DNA of 7,049 bases from JBFHKO01 sp041595355 (lineage in GTDB: Bacteria > Pseudomonadota > Gammaproteobacteria > Enterobacterales > Aeromonadaceae). The notes beneath the pieces were generated by a model, which saw only the letters and a program-made list of their open reading frames with translations, ran no database searches and was not told the origin of the DNA. The stretch spans positions 1 to 7,049 of the forward strand of contig JBFHKO010000134.1 of NCBI GenBank assembly GCA_041595355.1. The letters are read 5' to 3'. The position numbers were made by a program, and so were the translations under genes. Below, piece by piece: positions 1-7,049 of this stretch (its first letter is position 1; each line of letters opens with the position of its first letter).

Positions 1-960
1 AACCTGGATGTAAGAGAATTGATTCGGTACGCCACGCTCGCAGCCTCTAGTCACAACACACAACCCTGGAAATTCCGCATCAGAAAAGATCAGATCACCA
101 TCCTGCCCGACTTCTCGCGACGCTGCCCGGTTGTTGACCCCGATGATAGTCATCTCTTCAAAAGTTTGGGCTGCGCTGCCGAAAATCTTGTTCATGCAGC
201 TGCAGCACAAGGTTTTTCAGCCGAGATTCAATTCGATTCCGGCGAAAACGGCATTAATATTCTTTTGAAAAGTGATGCCACGGCCTGTGCGACGGATCTT
301 TATCGGGCAATCCCCAAACGGCAATGTGTCAAGGCTGCCTATGACGCCAGACCAATTGAAGCGACAGAGCTTGATAAATTGCAGAGGGCGGGTAAGGGAA
401 CGTTTGTCCGTACCATCATGCTGACGTCAGAAACGCAGAAGAACGCCGTGATTGATTACGTCACGCGAGGAAATATCGCCCAGTTGAGTGATTCGGCGTT
501 TCGAAAGGAACTCGTCGATTGGATTCGTTTCAATCTTGTTGAGGCAATGCGCAAGGCCGATGGATTGTCCGGACGCATCAGCGGCCAACCTTCATTGCCA
601 ACGTGGCTGGCAAAATTGATTCTCGGGCTGGTGCTCACGCCTAAAGGGCAATCGGAGGCAGATGCCACGAAGATCAGGGGGGCAGCCGGTGTCGCGGTCT
701 TCGTATCAAGCCACAACGATAAAGCCGCGTGGGTTGAGGTTGGGCGCGCATACGAGCGCTTCGCCCTGCAAGCAACTGCGCTTAATATTCGTACCGCCTT
801 CATCAACCAGCCGATCGAAGTACGAGAGTTACGCTCGCAGTTCGAATCATGGTTGAAGCTTGAAGGAGAACACGCGCTGCTCATGGTGCGTTTCGGCCAT
901 GGACCCGCGGCACCCTTCAGTCTGCGTCGCCCAATTGACGATGTGATTGTTGTGGACTGA
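1..960 (+). CDS. Acg-type nitroreductase-family protein, 5' end outside the window
   Basis: Probable FMN-binding flavoprotein of the nitroreductase superfamily, Acg-like branch; the substrate cannot be told from sequence. The frame is open from base 1 and gives 319 visible residues. The only early start-like codon is a TTG at 19, but the residues before it (VRELIRYATLA) already fit the family, so the true start is probably upstream. Near the N-terminus is the hallmark SSHNTQPWKF (residues 16-25), followed by a SRRCPVVDPDDSH stretch (about 39-51) and GCAAENL (57-63), both typical of Acg-like proteins. Near the end are an AxxVGRAYERFALQATALNIRT-type segment and a closing RRPIDDV. Family knowledge: Acg of Mycobacterium binds FMN but is not a normal nitroreductase, so enzymatic activity is uncertain. 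By eye, GC is about 50%, well below the neighbouring genes, which suggests acquisition from elsewhere. It converges on mqo. Confidence 0.85.
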   Translation, partial: NLDVRELIRYATLAASSHNTQPWKFRIRKDQITILPDFSRRCPVVDPDDSHLFKSLGCAAENLVHAAAAQGFSAEIQFDSGENGINILLKSDATACATDLYRAIPKRQCVKAAYDARPIEATELDKLQRAGKGTFVRTIMLTSETQKNAVIDYVTRGNIAQLSDSAFRKELVDWIRFNLVEAMRKADGLSGRISGQPSLPTWLAKLILGLVLTPKGQSEADATKIRGAAGVAVFVSSHNDKAAWVEVGRAYERFALQATALNIRTAFINQPIEVRELRSQFESWLKLEGEHALLMVRFGHGPAAPFSLRRPIDDVIVVD

Positions 961-1034
961 TCCTTAGCCATCCTCTCACAAGAGCGCGGCGTGGCGCAGC
1001 GCAGCTTCTGGGGTATGCCCTCCGTCCCGCCATG

Positions 1035-1085
1035 TTGCCCAATGGATGGGGGCGGCCTGATCCGCCAGCCACATCGGTTGGGCAA
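1035..1085. other. Long imperfect hairpin between convergent genes
   Basis: The outer arms are a perfect 8-bp inverted repeat, TTGCCCAA (1035-1042) and TTGGGCAA (1078-1085). Inside them GATG (1045-1048) pairs with CATC (1072-1075), GG (1049-1050) with CC (1069-1070), and GGCGG (1051-1055) with CCGCC (1062-1066), closing a six-base loop. About 19 pairs form in 51 nt, with only small bulges. It begins five bases after the mqo stop codon. Neither strand has a T-run after the stem, so it is not a canonical Rho-independent terminator. It may still end or protect the mqo transcript, or be a relic of a repeat or recombination site. Confidence 0.6.
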
Positions 1086-1090
1086 TAGCG

Positions 1091-2584
1091 TCAGGATGAG
1101 AGCTTGAGGGTGGTGAGCGTGTGGTGTCTCACCCGGCTTGAGAGCTCGGCATCCTCAATCAATGAACTGCCATACGAGGGGAGTATCGCCCTCAGCGTCT
1201 CCTGCCAGGCGGCCGACTGCATCTGCCGGGGGAAGCAGCGCTCCAGCACGTCCAGCATGGTCTTGACGCTCACCGAGGCGCCGGGGGAGGCGCCGAGCAG
1301 GGCGGCCAGGCTGCCATCCTCGCTCGCCACAATTTCGGTGCCGAACTCCAGTTTTCCCCACTTGTGGTGGCAGCGCTTGATGATCTGCACGCGCTTGCCG
1401 GCATGGGCGAGTGTCCAGTCATCGGCACAGACCGACGGTACAAAGGCCTCCAGTGACTGCATGCGCTGGCCATGATGCTGCAGGGCTTCCTTGACCAGGT
1501 AGCGGGTCAGATCCAGGTTGTACTTGCCCGCACCCAGCAGGCTCTTGAGGTTGTGCGGTTTCACCGATTTGACCAGGTCCAGGCGCGAACCATGTTTCAG
1601 AAACCGGGTGGTGAATCCGGCATAGGGGCCGAATAGCAGCGTGGTGTTGCCATCGATGATCCGGGTATCCAGGTGCGGGACCGACATCGGCGGGGCGCCG
1701 ACCGGCGCCAGGCTGTACACCTTGGCCGCGTGCTGCCGGATGAGCGCCGGGTTTTGGCAGATCAGCCATTGTCCGCTGACCGGGAAGCCACCGTAGCCGG
1801 CGGCTTCCTTGATGCCCGATTTTTGCAGCAGCGGCAGGGCGTTGCCGCCGGCCCCCAGAAAGACAAAGGGGCTCTCGATGCTGAGCCTGTCAGCGTCATG
1901 GCGATGTCTGGCCGTGATGTTCCAGGTCGACTTGGTGTCGTGCTTGCGTCTCAGCTTCACGACCCTGGTATGGGTCATGAGTTTGAAGTTGGGCTGTTGT
2001 TGCAGATAGCCGATCATGATGCGGGTCAGGGCGCCAAAATTGACATCGGCGCCATGCGCAACCCGGGTGGCCGCCACCTTGGTTTCGCCTGCGCGGCCCT
2101 GCATCATCAAGGGCATCCACTCCTGCAGTGTCTGAGTGTCGGCAGACCATTGCATCTCCGCAAACAGATGGTGCGCTTTGAGCCGCTGGTATCTGGCCTT
2201 GAGAAAATCGATATTCTGCGCTCCCCAGACGGCGCTGAGGTGCGGTACGCGATTGATGAAGGCGGCCGGATCGATGGCCTGGCTATTCGTCTCCACCAGA
2301 TGGGACCAGAACTGCAGCGACACTTCAAAGGCCGCGTTGATCTCCAGTGCCCGTTCAACCAGGACATTGCCCGCCCGGTCCTGCGGAGTGTAGTTGAGCT
2401 CGCAATACCCCGCATGTCCGGTGCCGGCATTGTGCAAGGCGTCGGAGCTTTCAAGGGCGACGTCGGGTAGTTGCTCCGGCATGACGATATGCAACGCCGG
2501 GTCCAGACGGTGGATCAACATCGCCAGGGTGGCGCTCATGATGCCGCCGCCCACCAAAGTCACATCTGCCTGCATTGCCGCCAT
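1091..2584 (-). CDS. mqo: Malate:quinone oxidoreductase
   Basis: FAD-dependent, membrane-associated enzyme that oxidises malate to oxaloacetate and passes the electrons to the quinone pool, bypassing NAD-linked malate dehydrogenase in the citric acid cycle. At 497 residues it is within the usual length of about 490-550. An N-terminal dinucleotide-binding motif VGGGIMSATL (11-20) is followed by the family signatures LESSDALHNAGTGH (44-57) and ELNYTPQ (62-68), then FLGAGGNALPLL (242-253), GFPVSGQWL (266-274), FGPYAGF (318-324), and the C-terminal FGTEIVASEDGSLAALLGASPGAS region (414-437). No signal peptide is seen, as expected for a peripheral membrane protein. The first ATG was chosen; a second ATG lies three codons in. 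An AGG lies about 13 bases before the first ATG, so the ribosome site is weak. A promoter lies directly upstream, and the gene is divergent from the pirin gene. Confidence 0.97.
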   Translation of the reverse strand: MAAMQADVTLVGGGIMSATLAMLIHRLDPALHIVMPEQLPDVALESSDALHNAGTGHAGYCELNYTPQDRAGNVLVERALEINAAFEVSLQFWSHLVETNSQAIDPAAFINRVPHLSAVWGAQNIDFLKARYQRLKAHHLFAEMQWSADTQTLQEWMPLMMQGRAGETKVAATRVAHGADVNFGALTRIMIGYLQQQPNFKLMTHTRVVKLRRKHDTKSTWNITARHRHDADRLSIESPFVFLGAGGNALPLLQKSGIKEAAGYGGFPVSGQWLICQNPALIRQHAAKVYSLAPVGAPPMSVPHLDTRIIDGNTTLLFGPYAGFTTRFLKHGSRLDLVKSVKPHNLKSLLGAGKYNLDLTRYLVKEALQHHGQRMQSLEAFVPSVCADDWTLAHAGKRVQIIKRCHHKWGKLEFGTEIVASEDGSLAALLGASPGASVSVKTMLDVLERCFPRQMQSAAWQETLRAILPSYGSSLIEDAELSSRVRHHTLTTLKLSS

Positions 2585-2601
2585 GAAACAACACCAACCT
2601 G

Positions 2602-2681
2602 AATGTAAAAAGGGCTAAATTATATATATTTTTCCGGCCGGCGTCGCTTTTTTGTGCTGGCCAGGAATTGTCTTTTACATT
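2602..2681. repeat. Inverted repeat AATGTAAAA / TTTTACATT flanking the mqo promoter
   Basis: A perfect 9-bp inverted repeat has arms at 2602-2610 and 2673-2681, separated by 62 bases. The arms bracket the predicted -10 and -35 of mqo, one between the -10 and the mqo start, the other upstream of the -35. The placement suits two half-sites for a regulator or a looped complex, but no known binding motif is recognised. Confidence 0.4.
2619..2647 (-). promoter_or_regulatory. Predicted sigma-70 promoter of mqo
   Basis: On the minus strand a perfect TATAAT (2619-2624) sits in an AT-only run (2617-2633) that stands out in GC-rich surroundings. At 17-bp spacing the -35 position reads GCGACG (2642-2647), matching TTGACA only at the central GAC. 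The spacer contains the 8-bp palindrome CCGGCCGG (2634-2641). Transcription would start near 2612, giving a leader of roughly 28 bases. The strong -10 with a poor -35 suggests that an activator may help. Confidence 0.55.
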
Positions 2682-2868
2682 AGTGAGTTGCATCTTGGCG
2701 GGCGCGTGATCGGTCAGTCGTCGGAAGGGCGTCCCGGCCCCGCCGAACGGCACTTTCCGGCCCAGCTCGCCAGCGGGCGCCGGCCGACCGAAGACGCTCA
2801 CTGAGGCGCGCCATTTCGCGCACCCTGTGCCACCCTTGAACGATGCAGGCCGGCCATCGGAGCCCATC
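2682..2868. other. GC-rich leader or upstream region of the pirin gene
   Basis: No credible gene is seen here. For the pirin gene the best promoter guess is TTGTCT (2668-2673) with CATCTT (2691-2696) at 17-bp spacing, which is weak at the -10. If used, it would leave an untranslated leader of over 160 bases. A 6-bp inverted repeat TCGGTC (2710-2715) / GACCGA (2786-2791) lies within it. No known riboswitch fold is recognised. Confidence 0.3.
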
Positions 2869-2871
2869 ATG
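2857..2871 (+). promoter_or_regulatory. Ribosome binding site deciding the pirin start
   Basis: GGAG at 2859-2862 lies six bases before the ATG at 2869. The longer reading from the GTG at 2827 would add 14 residues (PPLNDAGRPSEP-like) that do not resemble pirins, and it has no good ribosome site. The ATG start is therefore preferred. Confidence 0.75.
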
Positions 2872-3783
2872 AGCAACATCAGCAAGCAAACGGAACAGGA
2901 GTGCCATGTCGCCACCGGCTGCGATGTGGTGGAATGGGTCATCACGCCCCGGGACAAGAATCTGGGCGGCTTTTCGGTGCGGCGTGCCTTGCCGGCCGCG
3001 GCCCGCCGGTCGGTGGGGCCCTGGGTCTTCTTCGACCATATGGGACCTGCCCTGTTTGCGCCGGGGGAGGGCATCAATGTCCGCCCGCACCCCCATGTGA
3101 ACATGGCCACCGTCACCTACCTGCTCGAGGGCGAAATCCTGCATCGTGACTCTCTGGGCAGCCTGCAGGCGATCCGGCCCGGCGATATCAACCTGATGGT
3201 CGCCGGCCGTGGCATCGTCCACTCGGAGCGTGAGCGCCCCGAGGTGCGCGCCGTGCCCCATACCCAGCACGGCCTGCAGCTCTGGCTGGCCCTGCCGGAG
3301 GCCGATGAAGAGATGGCACCGGCTTTTTACCACTATCCTGCCAGCGATTTGCCGACGCTGAGTGTGGACGGCATCCCGGTACGGGTCATGATGGGCAGCG
3401 CCTATGGCGTCACCTCGCCGGTCAAGGTGTTTGCCGAAACGCTCTACCTGGAGGCCCGGCTGCAGCCCGGCCAGTCCCTGCGGCTGCCTGAGGCCGCAGA
3501 GCGCGCCCTCTATCTGGTTCGGGGCGCGGTGACGGTACATGACACCGCACTGCCCCAGCATTCCCTGACCGTGTTTCGCTGCGGCGCCGAGGTCGTGCTG
3601 GACGCGACGCAGGCATCGCACATCATCCTCATCGGTGGCGAGCCACTGGGCCCGCGCTACCTCGACTGGAATTTCGTCTCCAGCCGCAAGGATAGGCTGC
3701 TCCGGGCCCGGCTGGACTGGCAACACGGCCGCTTTCCCAAGGTGCCGGGTGACGAGACGGAGTTCATTCCCTTGCCGGAATAG
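2869..3783 (+). CDS. Pirin family protein (double-cupin, iron-binding)
   Basis: Cytoplasmic double-cupin (bicupin) protein of the pirin family, 304 residues from the chosen ATG, within the usual range of about 230-310. The N-terminal cupin carries all four metal ligands expected from human pirin: His74 and His76 in RPHPH, and His118 and Glu120 in GRGIVHSE. Other family marks are TVTYLLEGEILHRDSLG (81-97), IRPGDINLMVAGRG (102-115) and the C-terminal FPKVPGDETEFIPLP (289-303). Family knowledge: some bacterial pirins have quercetin 2,3-dioxygenase activity, and Serratia marcescens pirin modulates pyruvate dehydrogenase. Which role applies here cannot be read from sequence. The gene stands alone, divergent from mqo and convergent with msrA. 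The intact ligand set argues for an active metal site. Confidence 0.93.
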   Translation: MSNISKQTEQECHVATGCDVVEWVITPRDKNLGGFSVRRALPAAARRSVGPWVFFDHMGPALFAPGEGINVRPHPHVNMATVTYLLEGEILHRDSLGSLQAIRPGDINLMVAGRGIVHSERERPEVRAVPHTQHGLQLWLALPEADEEMAPAFYHYPASDLPTLSVDGIPVRVMMGSAYGVTSPVKVFAETLYLEARLQPGQSLRLPEAAERALYLVRGAVTVHDTALPQHSLTVFRCGAEVVLDATQASHIILIGGEPLGPRYLDWNFVSSRKDRLLRARLDWQHGRFPKVPGDETEFIPLPE

Positions 3784-3930
3784 GGGGCCACGGCGAGCGA
3801 TACGGAGGTCGGAACAAGGAGTGATCTGACCCGGCAGTCGTGGACGCCGGATTAAGCGACAGGGTGTGGCTCAAACCCCTCGGGTTCGCTCCGCTGTGGC
3901 GGGATTAGCCGCCCGGCCAGTGGTCGGGAT
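3784..3930. other. Convergent gap with three short hairpins
   Basis: This is the gap between the stop codons of the pirin gene and msrA. Three stem-loops can be drawn: CCGGC-GTC / GAC-GCCGG (3831-3850, 8 bp with one bulged A), AACCC / GGGTT (3874-3886, 3-base loop) and GGCGG / CCGCC (3898-3913, 6-base loop). None is followed by a T-run on either strand, so classic intrinsic termination is not supported. Rho-dependent or structure-limited ends are possible. GGATTA occurs twice (3849-3854 and 3902-3907), hinting at a decayed palindromic repeat. No gene is seen. Confidence 0.45.
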
Positions 3931-4554
3931 TCAGGGCAGGCAGATGCCCGTGCCACCCAGGTTGCAGTAGCCATGGGGGTGGCTGGCCAGGTACTGCTGG
4001 TGCTCGGTTTCGGCGAAGTAGAAGGGGGGGGCCGGCACTATGCCGGTGGTGATGGTCCGCGGATCGCCGGCGGCGGCCATGGCACGCTGGTAGTTTTGCA
4101 GGCTGTGACTGGCCAGCCGTTGCTGCTGGTCGTCGCAGGTGAAGATCATCGAACGGTACTGGGTGCCGACATCATTTTTCTGGCGCATGCCCTGGGCCGG
4201 ATCGTGCTGCTCCCAGAACAGGCGCAGCAGCTGCCGATAGCCAATGCGCTCGGGGTCGAATACCACCAGTACCGCTTCCGCGTGGCCGGTCATGCCGCTG
4301 CACACCTCGTCGTAATGGGGGTTGGGCGTGTAACCGCCCTGATAGCCCACGGCGGTGACCCAGACCCCCGGCTGCTGCCAGAACAGCCGCTCGGCGCCCC
4401 AGAAACAGCCCATGGCAAAATAGGCACGCTGCAGGCCGGCAGGGTAGGGGCCTGCCAGCGGCCGGCCGTTGACCAGGTGGACGCCGACTTGCCGGGGGGT
4501 GGTGCGTCCCGGCAGGGCCTGCTCGGGGCGGACCAGTATGCGGTTGCCGTGCAT
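3931..4554 (-). CDS. msrA: Peptide methionine-S-sulfoxide reductase MsrA
   Basis: Reduces the S-epimer of methionine sulfoxide in proteins and free methionine back to methionine, repairing oxidative damage; the oxidised enzyme is recycled by thioredoxin. It has 207 residues, close to the longer E. coli-type MsrA (212). The catalytic motif GCFWGAE places the nucleophile at Cys50, and the C-terminal GYCNLGGTGIC supplies Cys197 and Cys205, matching the E. coli three-cysteine relay (51, 198, 206). GYQGGYTPNPHYDEVCSGMTGHAEAV-type core residues (70-95) and FWEQHDP (113-119) are present. The N-terminal 45 residues are the extension found in this subgroup. The start is supported by AAGGAG (4561-4566) six bases upstream. 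The gene lies 41 bases after the hemL stop with no evident promoter between, so co-transcription with hemL is likely. A small TCAGC/GCTGA hairpin (4575-4591) lies in that gap. Confidence 0.97.
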   Translation of the reverse strand: MHGNRILVRPEQALPGRTTPRQVGVHLVNGRPLAGPYPAGLQRAYFAMGCFWGAERLFWQQPGVWVTAVGYQGGYTPNPHYDEVCSGMTGHAEAVLVVFDPERIGYRQLLRLFWEQHDPAQGMRQKNDVGTQYRSMIFTCDDQQQRLASHSLQNYQRAMAAAGDPRTITTGIVPAPPFYFAETEHQQYLASHPHGYCNLGGTGICLP

Positions 4555-4595
4555 GAGATGCTCCTTGAGGACAGTCAGCGCGCTCTGCTGAGAGT

Positions 4596-5906
<1,311 letters not shown>

Positions 5907-5951
5907 ATGGGATTCCTATGCCAATCCAGGCTCAACCTGTGACCGTTTTCC

Positions 5952-5960
5952 TGTGATAAT
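5952..5960 (+). promoter_or_regulatory. Predicted extended -10 promoter of clcA
   Basis: TGTGATAAT (5952-5960) combines an extended -10 TGn with GATAAT, five of six to consensus. At 17-bp spacing the -35 position reads TCAACC (5932-5937), three of six to TTGACA; extended -10 promoters tolerate a poor -35. Transcription would begin near 5967, giving a leader of about 70 bases that contains the 5981-6008 inverted repeat. The element overlaps a possible hemL -10 on the other strand. Confidence 0.45.
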
Positions 5961-5968
5961 AGGCCCGG

Positions 5969-5997
5969 AATATAGCAAAAAGCCGGAGAGGGACAAA
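5969..5997 (-). promoter_or_regulatory. Possible hemL promoter
   Basis: On the minus strand TATATT (5969-5974) is a fair -10, but the -35 position at 17-bp spacing, TTTGTC (5992-5997), is poor. A second -10-like hexamer, TATTAT (5956-5961), overlaps the clcA -10 on the opposite strand. Either would drive hemL-msrA. The assignment is tentative. Confidence 0.3.
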
Positions 5998-6008
5998 CCG
6001 AACCGGCT
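5981..6008. repeat. Inverted repeat AGCCGG / CCGGCT between hemL and clcA
   Basis: A perfect 6-bp inverted repeat has arms at 5981-5986 and 6003-6008 and a 16-base gap. In the clcA transcript it would form a stem-loop ending 11 bases before the AGGGAG ribosome-site candidate. On the hemL side it lies over or upstream of the -35. It could be an operator or a leader hairpin; no known regulator motif is recognised. Confidence 0.35.
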
Positions 6009-6037
6009 ACCGTCACGCAGGGAGTTTGCCTACCACC

Positions 6038-7049
6038 ATGCCATCCTTGAGTTCCGCTCGTCGTCGTACCCATACCTCGCGCCGGCGCCGTCGCCTGCGG
6101 GCCGTCATTCGTCGCTTCGTGAAGCGGGATCATACATCGCCCAAGATACTGCTGCTGGCGGGGCTTGCCGGGGTGCTGGCGGGGGCCGTCTGCGCCGGCT
6201 TCGAGGCGCTGGTGGACGGCATCATCGCGTGGCGGCTGGCAGGCGTCGGTCAGGCGAGCGGTGCCTGGATCTGGGTGGCGGCCTTCGTCGGCAGCGCCCT
6301 GCTGGGCGGCGTCGCCATGTACCTGACCCACCGCTTCGCGCCCGAGGCGGGGGGCTCCGGCATCCCCGAGATTGAGGGCGCACTGGACGATTTGCGACCG
6401 GTGCGCTGGTGGCGGGTGCTGCCGGTGAAGTTTTTCGGCGGGTCGCTTTCTCTGAGCTCGGGCATGATACTCGGGCGGGAAGGGCCCTCCATCCAGATCG
6501 GCGGCAACCTGGGGCGCATGGTGGCGGATCTGTTCAAATTGCCCAAGGACGCCAGCCATGCCCTGCTGGCCGCCGGTTCGGCGGCGGGGCTGTCGGCCGC
6601 CTTCAACGCGCCGCTGGCCGGGATACTGTTTGTGCTGGAGGAGATGCGGCCCCAGTTTCGCTACTCCTTTCTCTCCGTCAAGGCGGTGAGCATGGCGGTG
6701 ATACTGGCGACCATCACCCGCCAGCTGCTGCTGGGCACCGAGCCGGTCTTCTCCCTGCCGAGCTTCGAGCGGCCGGCGCTGAGCACCCTGGTGCTGTTCG
6801 TATTGCTCGGTTGCTTCATGGGCGCCATCGGCTATGCCTTCAACCGGGCGGTCAATATCACTCAGGACGCCTACCTGGCGCTGCACGGCAACCGGCGCAG
6901 CCGGGTGGTGGCGCTGAGCATGCTGCTGGCCGGCAGTTTCGGCGTGCTGTCGCTGTTCGGTGGCGGCTTCAGCGGCAGCGGCATGCACGAGATCCCCCTC
7001 TGGATCACCGAGCAGCTGCCCTATCAGACGCTGTTGCTGTTGCTGCTCT
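6038..7049 (+). CDS. clcA: CLC-type H+/Cl- exchange transporter ClcA, cut at the window's right edge
   Basis: Inner-membrane antiporter exchanging two chloride ions for one proton, used in extreme acid resistance in enteric bacteria. 337 of about 470 residues are visible with no stop. The chloride-filter motif GSGIP (106-110, Ser107) and GREGP (146-150, gating Glu148) fall at exactly the E. coli ClcA positions. EEMRPQFRY (201-209) supplies the internal proton-transfer glutamate (Glu202, equivalent to E. coli Glu203). PEIEGALDDLRPVRWWRVLPVKFFGG and AAFNAPLAGILF are near-identical to E. coli. The chloride-coordinating tyrosine (445 in E. coli) lies beyond the window. The cytoplasmic N-terminus is very arginine-rich (12 Arg in the first 30 residues). 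ATG 6038 is favoured because it keeps the E. coli numbering, although AGGGAG (6019-6024) is 13 bases away; an in-frame TTG at 6026 is too close to that site. Confidence 0.96.
   Translation, partial: MPSLSSARRRTHTSRRRRRLRAVIRRFVKRDHTSPKILLLAGLAGVLAGAVCAGFEALVDGIIAWRLAGVGQASGAWIWVAAFVGSALLGGVAMYLTHRFAPEAGGSGIPEIEGALDDLRPVRWWRVLPVKFFGGSLSLSSGMILGREGPSIQIGGNLGRMVADLFKLPKDASHALLAAGSAAGLSAAFNAPLAGILFVLEEMRPQFRYSFLSVKAVSMAVILATITRQLLLGTEPVFSLPSFERPALSTLVLFVLLGCFMGAIGYAFNRAVNITQDAYLALHGNRRSRVVALSMLLAGSFGVLSLFGGGFSGSGMHEIPLWITEQLPYQTLLLLLL

Noticed and set aside
456..1085. A 209-codon open frame on the - strand across the Acg-like gene and the hairpin
   Set aside because: It overlaps the Acg-like coding frame antisense, has no recognisable motif, and its C-terminal part is encoded by the hairpin region.
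1673..2470. A 265-codon open frame on the + strand inside mqo
   Set aside because: It is a complement shadow of mqo with no family signature.
2827..2868. A GTG start giving a pirin 14 residues longer
   Set aside because: The extra residues are not pirin-like, and a good GGAG site lies six bases before the ATG at 2869.
2680..3726. A 348-codon open frame on the - strand across the pirin gene
   Set aside because: It is antisense to a well-conserved pirin with all four metal ligands and has no recognisable protein family.
3874..3893. GGGTTCGCTCC resembling a tRNA T-arm
   Set aside because: No acceptor, D-arm or anticodon-arm pairing can be built around it; only a 5-bp hairpin is present.
5938..5957. 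CRP-like site starting TGTGA in the hemL-clcA spacer
   Set aside because: The second half-site is poor (TCCTG instead of TCACA). The other TGTGA is a direct rather than inverted copy at 14-base spacing.

Overview
The window looks like a stretch of a GC-rich gammaproteobacterial chromosome carrying mostly core-metabolism genes. Two things support this. The protein sequences are of gammaproteobacterial type, and hemL lies divergent from clcA, as it does in Escherichia coli (hemL / clcA / erpA). The GC content (mid-60s percent by eye in hemL and clcA) and the protein flavour would fit the Aeromonadaceae and relatives such as Aeromonas, Oceanimonas or Zobellella. That family assignment is inference and was not tested.

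Layout: (1) 1-960 (+) is the 3' part of an Acg-type nitroreductase-family gene whose start lies left of the window; its base composition is clearly lower in GC than the rest. (2) 961-1090 is a convergent gap with a long imperfect hairpin (1035-1085). (3) 1091-2584 (-) is mqo, malate:quinone oxidoreductase. (4) 2585-2868 is a divergent control region with an AT-rich mqo promoter. (5) 2869-3783 (+) is a pirin-family protein. (6) 3784-3930 is a convergent gap with three short hairpins. (7) 4596-5906 (-) hemL and 3931-4554 (-) msrA form a likely two-gene operon. (8) 5907-6037 is a short divergent promoter region. (9) 6038 to the right edge (+) is the N-terminal two-thirds or more of clcA, a CLC-type H+/Cl- antiporter, cut by the window end.

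How the genes relate: Mqo feeds electrons from malate into the quinone pool. Pirin is a cupin-fold iron protein that in some bacteria touches pyruvate metabolism. HemL makes 5-aminolevulinate for haem. MsrA repairs oxidised methionine, and the Acg-like protein is a probable flavoprotein. Respiration, haem and redox repair are therefore loosely represented, but apart from hemL-msrA the genes sit in separate transcription units, so this is not one pathway.

I see no mobile element, CRISPR array, tRNA or rRNA, and nothing I would call an undescribed system. The items most worth a second look are the 51-nt imperfect hairpin beside the low-GC gene (with a partial resemblance to an integron attC site), the palindrome and overlapping promoters between hemL and clcA, and the inverted repeat flanking the mqo promoter.
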